This document shows positions 58,592 through 64,000 of a stretch of DNA of 64,000 nt, piece by piece; the first letter of the stretch is position 1, and the number at the start of each line of letters is the position of its first letter. Made by a program: the position numbers and the translations under genes. This stretch comes from an uncultured Sulfitobacter sp. (GTDB lineage Bacteria > Pseudomonadota > Alphaproteobacteria > Rhodobacterales > Rhodobacteraceae): positions 1,364,001 to 1,428,000 of the forward strand of contig CANLOQ010000001.1 in NCBI GenBank assembly GCA_947492925.1. The letters are read 5' to 3'. The notes beneath the pieces were generated by a model, which was given only the letters and a program-made list of their open reading frames with translations, was not told the DNA's origin and searched no databases.

Positions 58592-59085
58592 GTGTGCGTG
58601 CGATTATACAATGGCCCGACAAGCGGCTGCGCACGGCGGCGGCCCCTGTGGAGGCGATCACCGATGAGATACGTGGCATCTGGGCGGATATGGTCGAGAC
58701 GATGGACGCGATGCCCGGTGTCGGGCTGGCCGCGCCGCAGATTGGTGTGATGCTGGCGCTGGCGGTTGTGGATACTTCGACTGCGCGGAACAGGCGTATA
58801 TTGCTGGCAAACCCGCAGATCATCGAAACCTCGGCAAAGCCCAATGTGCATGAGGAGGCGAGCCCCTGTTTGCCCGGTGTATCGGCCAAGATCACCCGTC
58901 CGCGCGCGCTGTCGGTGCGGTTTCTGAATGCGGACGGCGTGATAGACCGCCGGGAGTTCGTGGGGCTGGACGCGACCAGTGTGCAGCACCAGATCGACCA
59001 TCTGGCGGGCCGGATGTATTTTGACAACCTGAGCAAGACCAAGCGCGACATGCTGTTGCGCCGTGCAAAGAAACTTGGCGGTTAG
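58588..59085 (+). CDS. Peptide deformylase-like protein lacking active-site residues (third copy)
   Basis: A 165-aa deformylase homologue. Motif 1 GVGLAAPQ is intact. Motif 2 reads HEEASPCLPG where active enzymes have EGCLS, so Cys94 of copy 1 aligns with Ser92, although a Cys sits two residues further on. Motif 3 is QHQIDH, so the catalytic Glu is Gln135. The two His ligands remain. The protein probably cannot deformylate as usual and may have a regulatory, binding or new enzymatic role. Triple ATGA/GTGA coupling shows that it is still expressed with the others. Confidence 0.9.
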   Translation: MSVRAIIQWPDKRLRTAAAPVEAITDEIRGIWADMVETMDAMPGVGLAAPQIGVMLALAVVDTSTARNRRILLANPQIIETSAKPNVHEEASPCLPGVSAKITRPRALSVRFLNADGVIDRREFVGLDATSVQHQIDHLAGRMYFDNLSKTKRDMLLRRAKKLGG

Positions 59086-59109
59086 GGTGGCCCAAAGCGC
59101 CACCTTACG
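59085..59109. repeat. CCTTACG-type palindromic element after third deformylase gene
   Basis: GGGTGGCCCAAAGCGCCACC followed by TTACG starts directly at the stop codon of the third deformylase gene and precedes fmt by about 45 bases. The family resemblance to the copies near boxC, boxB and DUF465 is clear. Confidence 0.72.
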
Positions 59110-59151
59110 TCAGCGGGTCGTGCGGCCCACCCCGCAGGAAGGACCGATTTG

Positions 59152-60066
59152 ATGCGCATTGTGTTCATGGGCACACCCGATTTTTCCGTCGCTGTTCTGG
59201 ATGCGCTGGTTGCGGCGGGCCACGAGATTGCCGCCGTCTATTGCCAGCCGCCCCGCCCCGCAGGACGCGGTAAGAAAGAGCGGCCCACGCCGGTACATGC
59301 CCGAGCGTTGGATCTGGGGCTGGAGGTGCGGCATCCGCCATCGCTGAAAACCGGGGAGGCGCAGGCCGCGTTTGCGGCGCTTGCGGCGGATGTTGCGGTG
59401 GTGGTCGCCTACGGTCTGATCCTGCCGCAGGCCATTCTGGACGCGCCCGCGCGTGGCTGTCTGAACATCCACGCCAGCCTGTTGCCGCGCTGGCGCGGGG
59501 CGGCCCCCATTCACCGGGCGATCATGGCGGGGGATGCGCAAACCGGCGTCTGCATCATGCAGATGGACGCGGGGCTGGATACCGGCCCTGTGTTGCTGAG
59601 GCGTGAGACGGATATCGGGGCAGGTGAAACAACCGCCATGCTGCACGACAGGCTGAGTGTGATGGGGGCCGAGGCCATTGTCGCGGCCCTGCGGGAGCTG
59701 GACCATCTGACACCCGTGCCGCAACCCGAGGACGGCGTGACCTATGCCGCCAAGATCGACAAGGGCGAAGCGCGGATTGACTGGACGCGGCCTGCGGTGG
59801 AGGTGGACCGGCAGATCAGAGGGCTGTCGCCTTTTCCGGGGGCGTGGTTCATGCACAAGGACGCGCGGATCAAAGTATTGGGATCGTCGCTTGCGCAGGG
59901 GGATGGGCCGCCGGGCGCGGTGCTGGATGCCGGTCTGCGCATCGCGTGCGGTACGGGTGCTGTGCAGCTGACGCGCTTGCAGCGGGCGGGCAAGGCGGCA
60001 CAGGATGTGCAGGTTTTTCAAAGTGGCGTGCAGATCGCGCCGGGTGTTGTGCTTGAAGGAGAATAG
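59152..60066 (+). CDS. fmt: Methionyl-tRNA formyltransferase
   Basis: A 304-aa enzyme that formylates initiator Met-tRNA with 10-formyl-THF. The active-site Asn-His-Asp set is in [21 protein letters not shown] and LDTGPVLL. N-terminus [12 protein letters not shown] is typical, and [14 protein letters not shown] belongs to the loop that contacts tRNA. The start is the ATG at 59152, with AGGAAGGA upstream. It follows the def triplet with the palindromic element between. Confidence 0.97.
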   Translation: MRIVFMGTPDFSVAVLDALVAAGHEIAAVYCQPPRPAGRGKKERPTPVHARALDLGLEVRHPPSLKTGEAQAAFAALAADVAVVVAYGLILPQAILDAPARGCLNIHASLLPRWRGAAPIHRAIMAGDAQTGVCIMQMDAGLDTGPVLLRRETDIGAGETTAMLHDRLSVMGAEAIVAALRELDHLTPVPQPEDGVTYAAKIDKGEARIDWTRPAVEVDRQIRGLSPFPGAWFMHKDARIKVLGSSLAQGDGPPGAVLDAGLRIACGTGAVQLTRLQRAGKAAQDVQVFQSGVQIAPGVVLEGE

Positions 60067-60069
60067 CGG

Positions 60070-60306
60070 ATGTTTCTGACCCTTTTTGGCACGGTGGTGA
60101 TTGCGGGCATTGTTGGATACGCTTCGGAAAAGACCGGTTGGACGCATAACGGGTATTTGCAGTCGATCATCATCTGTATCGGCGGAGCGTTCCTGTTCTA
60201 TTTCATCCGTATCATGTTCGGCTTTGGCTTTGCCTCACCGGGGGTGAATGCGATTGTGTCATCTATCGGGGCGCTGATCATCGTGCCGTTTCACTGGCGG
60301 CGATGA
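60070..60306 (+). CDS. Small membrane protein, GlsB/YeaQ/YmgE-like
   Basis: A 78-aa protein of three short helices: LFGTVVIAGIVGYASEK, YLQSIIICIGGAFLFYFIRIMFGF and VNAIVSSIGALIIVPFHW. The Gly-rich helices are like those of the transglycosylase-associated GlsB/YeaQ family. The match is of layout rather than motif, so I hold it tentatively. It begins 3 bases after fmt and is probably in its operon. Role unknown, often stress-linked in relatives. Confidence 0.7.
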   Translation: MFLTLFGTVVIAGIVGYASEKTGWTHNGYLQSIIICIGGAFLFYFIRIMFGFGFASPGVNAIVSSIGALIIVPFHWRR

Positions 60307-60314
60307 CGGTCTTT

Positions 60315-60349
60315 GAGTTGTAGGGGAAAGATGAAGCCGGGGGGTGCGC
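60315..60349 (+). repeat. 35-bp dispersed repeat, copy 2
   Basis: Starts GAGTTGTAGGGGAAAG and ends GGGGGGTGCGC. Copy 1 (26832-26866, opposite strand) differs at two positions. It sits between convergent genes, nine bases after the small membrane gene stop. No homology to the CCTTACG elements. Confidence 0.75.
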
Positions 60350-60350
60350 T

Positions 60351-60974
60351 TTAGCTTTTGGGCGGTGTGCTTTTGTAGACGGGCAAATGCCAGCCAAACG
60401 CCAGCGAGCCCGCGCGCAGTATCCAGGTGATGGCAGCGCAGCCCAGCAGGGCCAGCGACGGGTCGATGGCGTAGAACCGGCCAAGGGCGGCGGTTGCGGC
60501 CCCGGCGAAGGCGGCGGTGACGTAGAGTTCGCCCTGTTTGAGCACCAGTGGCACTTCGCCCACCACCACATCGCGCATCAGCCCGCCCATACAGCCGGTG
60601 ATCATCCCCATCAGGATCACGATGGTGGCGGATTGGTCCAGCGACAGGGCCACGCCCGCGCCCGCTGCCACCGCCACGGCAAGGGCAAAACTGTCCAGCC
60701 AGATCAGCACGCGCAGGCGGCTTTCCATCAGGTGGGCGGTGAAAAAGATCACCAGTGCAGCACCGGCCCCGACGGCAAGGTAAGTGGGATTGGCGATCCA
60801 GAAGATCGGGTTTCGGTCGAGCAGCAGATCGCGGATCGTGCCGCCGCCCAATGCGGTCAGGCAGGCGATGAAGGCAAAGCCCACAAGATCAAGCTGGGCG
60901 CGGCTGGCCACCAGCGCGCCGGTGACGGCAAAAATCAGGACGGATGTGTAATCAAGCAGGGCGACCAGGCTCAT
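60351..60974 (-). CDS. TRIC-type cation channel family protein (UPF0126)
   Basis: A 207-aa membrane protein with seven helices in two related halves. Each half has a GGG(T/L)xRD signature: CLTALGGGTIRDLLL and TGCMGGLMRDVVVGEVP. This matches the bacterial trimeric intracellular cation channel family (YadS-like). The C-terminus ends with a short charged tail (KSTPPKS). It overlaps the NUDIX-like gene upstream by four bases (ATGA, 60971-60974). Confidence 0.93.
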   Translation of the reverse strand: MSLVALLDYTSVLIFAVTGALVASRAQLDLVGFAFIACLTALGGGTIRDLLLDRNPIFWIANPTYLAVGAGAALVIFFTAHLMESRLRVLIWLDSFALAVAVAAGAGVALSLDQSATIVILMGMITGCMGGLMRDVVVGEVPLVLKQGELYVTAAFAGAATAALGRFYAIDPSLALLGCAAITWILRAGSLAFGWHLPVYKSTPPKS

Positions 60975-61384
60975 AGGGCGTTCCTGATCCAGTTGAGGGC
61001 GCGCTGGCAGATCGGATCGAAAGGCTGTGGCAGATCAGCATCAAGGGCGAGCCACCGGAATTCAGAGCGTTCGCGGCCATTCGCCGCAAAGAGATGGGCC
61101 CATTGGTCCCGGACGGGTGGCACGACGCGGCAGAGGCTGAAGTGCCATTGGGCGTCGTCCCCCAGAGACTGGGACGTGCCCAGCATGACCGCTGACCGGG
61201 TCTCAAGCCCGCTTTGGTCGAAAAGCGCGCGTGCCGCGGCGGTCTCTGGGCGTTCACCGGTGTTGATTGCGCTTTTGACAAGGCGAAAGCCCGCCGTCGG
61301 ATGCCGCAAGACCGGTATGCGCTGTGGAAAACCGTCAGGGTGAAGGGGGATGGGGCAGGCGATCTGCGCGGCTGTGCGGGTCAT
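60971..61384 (-). CDS. NUDIX-like protein with degenerate NUDIX box
   Basis: A 137-aa NUDIX-fold protein. The NUDIX box region reads [19 protein letters not shown], where active enzymes have RE-U-x-E-E: the first Glu is kept, but the REUXEE core is changed to RALFDQ. Metal binding and pyrophosphohydrolase activity are therefore doubtful. It overlaps rnhA (61381-61384) and the channel gene by four bases each, so it is co-translated with them. Confidence 0.72.
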   Translation of the reverse strand: MTRTAAQIACPIPLHPDGFPQRIPVLRHPTAGFRLVKSAINTGERPETAAARALFDQSGLETRSAVMLGTSQSLGDDAQWHFSLCRVVPPVRDQWAHLFAANGRERSEFRWLALDADLPQPFDPICQRALNWIRNAL

Positions 61385-61836
61385 TTTGGTTTGAACGGGG
61401 CCATGCCCGCGCGCGCCAGTTCATCGGCGCGTTCGTTTTCGGGGTGGCCCGCGTGGCCCTTGACCCATTCCCATGTGACGTCATGGCGGGCGTTGGCTGC
61501 ATCCAGCCGTTGCCATAGTTCCGCGTTCTTGACCGGCTTTTTGGCAGCGTTTTTCCAGCCGTTTTTCTTCCATCCGAAAATCCAGCCGGTGATCCCGTTT
61601 TTTACATAATTGCTGTCGGTCACGATGGTGATTTTGGTGGGACGTTCCAAAGCTTCGAGCGCGTGGATGGCGGCCAGCAATTCCATGCGGTTGTTGGTGG
61701 TCTGGGCTTCGCCGCCCTTGAGTTCGCGTTCTTTCACCACGGTATCGCCGTCGCGCGCCTGCATCAGGGCACCCCAGCCGCCCGGGCCCGGATTGCCCGA
61801 ACAGGCACCGTCGGTATAGGCAAAAAGCTCAGGCAT
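61381..61836 (-). CDS. rnhA: Ribonuclease HI
   Basis: A 151-aa RNase HI that cleaves RNA in RNA-DNA hybrids. Carboxylates: Asp9 in [16 protein letters not shown], Glu in NNRMELLAA (about 47), Asp in VTDSNYV (about 69) and Asp in [12 protein letters not shown] (about 133). Basic protrusion [16 protein letters not shown] is present. The start is the ATG at 61836; a longer frame reaches 61923 but lies in the methyltransferase gene. It overlaps its neighbours on both sides. Confidence 0.96.
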   Translation of the reverse strand: MPELFAYTDGACSGNPGPGGWGALMQARDGDTVVKERELKGGEAQTTNNRMELLAAIHALEALERPTKITIVTDSNYVKNGITGWIFGWKKNGWKNAAKKPVKNAELWQRLDAANARHDVTWEWVKGHAGHPENERADELARAGMAPFKPK

Positions 61837-62422
61837 GGGCCCGCAGTGCCAGCCAGTCAGCGACGGCACCGTCAAGCCCGGTATCGGCACCTGTCTGGCG
61901 GTGCGTGACGGTGAAGCCCGCATCGGTCAGTAGGCCGGTCAATTCGGGGTCTGTGTAGTAGGTGTATAATCTGCCAAGGCGGTCGCGCTTGCTTCCCGTG
62001 CCGGTTTTGACAGCGATGTGGAAAAGCCCCCCGGGTTTGAGCGCCGTGTGCAGGGCGGCAAGGTGGCGGGGCATGTCCGCGCGGCTGGCGTGCAGCAGGC
62101 TGAAGTTCGCCCAGATCCCATCGTAGATGCCGGTGCCGGATATGTCGTCAAAGGATGCAACGCGTGCTGTCACCCCGGGGTGCGTGCCTGCGTGGGCGAC
62201 CATTTCGGGCACCGCATCCGTGGCGGTCACGTGGTGCCCCGCAGCGGCGATGACCGCAGCGATATGGCCCGGGCCGCAGCCCAGATCCAGCACCTGCGCA
62301 CCGGCGGGCAGATCAGCGATGAATGCCTTGAGTGCGGGGTCGCGTGCGGTGCCGTCCTGTGTAACGGACAGGTATTCATCGACCTTCCGGGCGTAGACCC
62401 TGAGGGTTTCGTTATCGGTCAT
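61829..62422 (-). CDS. Class I SAM-dependent methyltransferase
   Basis: A 197-aa methyltransferase. The SAM loop [15 protein letters not shown] (about residues 43-57) and the motif II acidic residue ([10 protein letters not shown]) are plain, followed by [22 protein letters not shown]. It has the UbiE/Bud23-like shape. The substrate is not known. It overlaps rnhA by eight bases and DUF3429 by four (62419-62422). Confidence 0.88.
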   Translation of the reverse strand: MTDNETLRVYARKVDEYLSVTQDGTARDPALKAFIADLPAGAQVLDLGCGPGHIAAVIAAAGHHVTATDAVPEMVAHAGTHPGVTARVASFDDISGTGIYDGIWANFSLLHASRADMPRHLAALHTALKPGGLFHIAVKTGTGSKRDRLGRLYTYYTDPELTGLLTDAGFTVTHRQTGADTGLDGAVADWLALRAHA

Positions 62423-62877
62423 AGGAATATCCCGATGGAAAGGCAGATCACCACGATGCCGGTCAATTGAACCCGCAGGGCCATCCACCAAGCGGGGGCC
62501 AGACCCCAGCGGGAAAAGGCGTAGTCAAGGATCAGCAGGCCGATAAAGCCTGTCATCAGATTGCTGAGCGCGCTGACAACGCCGGTGCCGGGCATAAAGA
62601 ACCACCACAATGCGGGCAGCACCGAGAGCGCATAGGCCGCTGCCGCCTGACTGCCGGTGGCGGTGGTGGCGAACCCCCAGAGCACACCGGCCATGAAGGG
62701 TAGAATGATGCCGCCGTAGCGGATCATGATCAGGCGGCCATCGCCCAGCAGCACCTGCGGCAGCGGCCAGTCGGGTGTGGCAAAGATATTGAGCACCAGA
62801 AGGGCGGCCCAGACAAACGGGATCAGCCCGGCAATGCCAAGCAGCAGGGCTGCCGGAGGAATACGTGTGAGAAACAT
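62419..62877 (-). CDS. DUF3429-family membrane protein
   Basis: A 152-aa protein with five helices ([87 protein letters not shown]). LGIAGLIPF and GVLWGF are DUF3429 hallmarks. It resembles small inner-membrane proteins of unknown role. It overlaps the methyltransferase gene (ATGA), so they may act on the same membrane substrate, but this is inference. Confidence 0.85.
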   Translation of the reverse strand: MFLTRIPPAALLLGIAGLIPFVWAALLVLNIFATPDWPLPQVLLGDGRLIMIRYGGIILPFMAGVLWGFATTATGSQAAAAYALSVLPALWWFFMPGTGVVSALSNLMTGFIGLLILDYAFSRWGLAPAWWMALRVQLTGIVVICLSIGIFL

Positions 62878-62883
62878 CGTGGG

Positions 62884-63498
62884 TCAGGCCCGTTCGAGCG
62901 CCAGACGCCCGGCGAGGGCGGCGAAGATCGCGGCAAAGGAGCGGTTGAGCCACGCCATCACCCGCTCTGATCCCAGAAGCCAGCGGCGCGCAGCGGCGGC
63001 GAACATGCCGTAGAGGACAAAGACCGCGAAGGTGAGGCCCATGAAGATCAGGCCCATCACCGTCATCTCAAGTGTGGCGAGGGCGGGATTGCCGCTGAGG
63101 AAAGGGGGCAGAAGGGCGAGAAAGAAGATCGAAAGCTTTGGATTCAGGATGTTGATCAGCGCCCCGCGGCGGGCAATGGTCCAGCCGCTGTCGCGGGTTT
63201 TGGTGGCCGAGACCGACAGCGCGCCGCCGGATTTCAGGCTTTGCCACGCCAGATAGAGCAGATAGGCGACACCGGCCCATTTGACGACCGTAAACAGGAC
63301 CGCAGAAGTATGCAGGACGGCAGCCAGCCCCAGCGTTGCGGCGGCAAGGTGCGGGACGATCCCGAAGGTGCAGCCCAATGCGGCCCAGAGCGCGGCACGG
63401 CGGCCCTGACCCAACCCAAGGGCCAGCGTGTAGATGACCCCGGTGCCGGGGGCGAGCACCACGACAAAAGCGGTGAGCAGGAATTGGATTGTTATCAC
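62884..63498 (-). CDS. LysE-family translocator
   Basis: A 204-aa membrane exporter of the LysE/RhtB group: MITIQFLLTAFVVVLAPGTGVIYTLALGLGQGRRAALWAALG, then GVAYLLYLAWQSLKSGG and INILNPKLSIFFLALLPPFL, and FVLYGMFAAAARRWL. It likely exports amino acids or related solutes. Upstream, 73 bases separate it from the HAD gene at 63572, and six bases separate it from DUF3429. Confidence 0.93.
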   Translation of the reverse strand: MITIQFLLTAFVVVLAPGTGVIYTLALGLGQGRRAALWAALGCTFGIVPHLAAATLGLAAVLHTSAVLFTVVKWAGVAYLLYLAWQSLKSGGALSVSATKTRDSGWTIARRGALINILNPKLSIFFLALLPPFLSGNPALATLEMTVMGLIFMGLTFAVFVLYGMFAAAARRWLLGSERVMAWLNRSFAAIFAALAGRLALERA

Positions 63499-63571
63499 CG
63501 GTTTTCCCTTCGTGCGATTCAGGCGCGATCATCTATCGGACGCGCGGCGATGTCCATTGGAAGGCTGTCGA

Positions 63572-64000
63572 TTATCCTTCCGGGACCGACGCCATCAGTC
63601 CGACGGCCCGTGCGCCTTCGGCCAGATCGCTGACAATCAGATGCCCCAGTGCTTTGACAACGGGGTCGGGGGCCACGACATCGGGCACCTGCACGGTGAT
63701 CAGCCCGGCGGCCAGCGCGGCGCGCACGCCGTTGGGCGAATCCTCGAATGCGACGCAGGCGCTGGCGGGCAGGTTCAGCGCCGTTACGGCTGCGAGATAG
63801 ATGTCGGGCGCGGGTTTGCTTTGGTGGACCTGATCACCGCCGATCAGGCTGGGGAAATCCTCTGACAGCCCGGCGCGGGCAAGGTGCTGGTGGGCCTTTT
63901 CCGTGTGGGTTGAGGTTGCGATGATGTAGGGGATAGCGCGGGCGCGCAGGGCGCGCGCCAGCTCCCTGACGCCGGGTTTGACGGATATGCCGGTTTCAAA
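63572..64000 (-). CDS. HAD-family phosphatase (partial, 5' end outside window)
   Basis: The last 143 codons of a HAD hydrolase, open at the right edge. Visible are motif II (YIIATSTHTEKAHQHL), the motif III lysine and acid (HQSKPAPDIY) and motif IV (VAFEDSPNGVRAALAAGL). This is the phosphoglucomutase/phosphatase-like subgroup I pattern. The N-terminal DxD is beyond the window. Stop at 63572. The substrate is unknown. Confidence 0.92.
   Translation of the reverse strand, partial: FETGISVKPGVRELARALRARAIPYIIATSTHTEKAHQHLARAGLSEDFPSLIGGDQVHQSKPAPDIYLAAVTALNLPASACVAFEDSPNGVRAALAAGLITVQVPDVVAPDPVVKALGHLIVSDLAEGARAVGLMASVPEG

Overview
This 64 kb window looks like chromosome of a roseobacter-type alphaproteobacterium (Rhodobacteraceae). 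The evidence is high GC, MipZ, a split b/b' F0 ATP synthase with atpI first, a CtrA-type TTAA-N7-TTAA site, a BluB gene inside a ribosomal operon, TRAP transporters and a box benzoate cluster. Almost all of it is densely packed core chromosome. I see no insertion sequence, prophage, integrase, CRISPR array or rRNA operon. This placement is by gene content and remembered family resemblance, not by a search.

Layout. 0-4.9 kb: partial D-Ala-D-Ala carboxypeptidase, HAD phosphatase, clpS, an RNA-methyltransferase-like gene, an SDR that lacks the catalytic lysine, and tRNA-Met(CAT). 5-8.1 kb: TRAP transporter dctPQM. 8.1-17.5 kb: aerobic benzoyl-CoA (box) pathway in the order bclA, alpha/beta hydrolase, DUF309, boxC, boxB, a 56-aa ferredoxin-like protein, boxA, thioesterase, boxR, 3HCDH-like C-domain. 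The bclA upstream region holds a 36-bp palindrome centred on TGCA-N6-TGCA, the operator form known for BzdR/BoxR regulators. 17.6-24.2 kb: lone oligopeptide-type binding protein, MarR and EamA pair, mipZ, and two exported proteins, one with FGQQQQGG repeats ahead of a rhodanese-like CxxxxCW domain. 24.2-28.9 kb: rpmE, rplS, PNPOx-like and nitrilase pair, LuxR regulator, PPK2 and DUF465.

29-36.5 kb: a long minus-strand translation operon, ffh, GNAT, NIPSNAP, GNAT, orf89, GNAT, chorismate mutase, rpsP, bluB, two paralogous 49-50 aa membrane microproteins, rimM, sulfotransferase-like, trmD. Most junctions are ATGA overlaps. 36.7-41.6 kb: small membrane protein, azoR, LysR and EamA, a 22-aa membrane peptide, ArsR, another LysR. 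41.8-44.4 kb: F0 ATP synthase operon atpI-B-E-F'-F; the F1 genes are not here. 44.4-49.4 kb: FadR-type regulator, lipoprotein and smc. 49.5-57.5 kb: rhodanese, lytic transglycosylase, cbiB/cobC (cobamide synthesis, in line with bluB), a receiver-domain protein under a CtrA box, glutathionyl-hydroquinone reductase, a duplicated winged-helix regulator divergent from a glyoxalase-family gene, and a MalY/PatB lyase. 57.6-60.3 kb: three overlapping peptide deformylase genes, the third lacking active-site residues, then fmt. 60.3-64 kb: TRIC channel, degenerate NUDIX, rnhA, methyltransferase, DUF3429, LysE exporter and a partial HAD phosphatase.

Short palindromic elements ending in CCTTACG recur directly after stop codons throughout the window. 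A separate 35-bp repeat occurs at 26.8 and 60.3 kb. The most novel-looking items are the 56-aa Fe-S-type protein between boxB and boxA, the repeat/rhodanese exported protein, the duplicated microprotein pair next to rimM, and the altered third deformylase.
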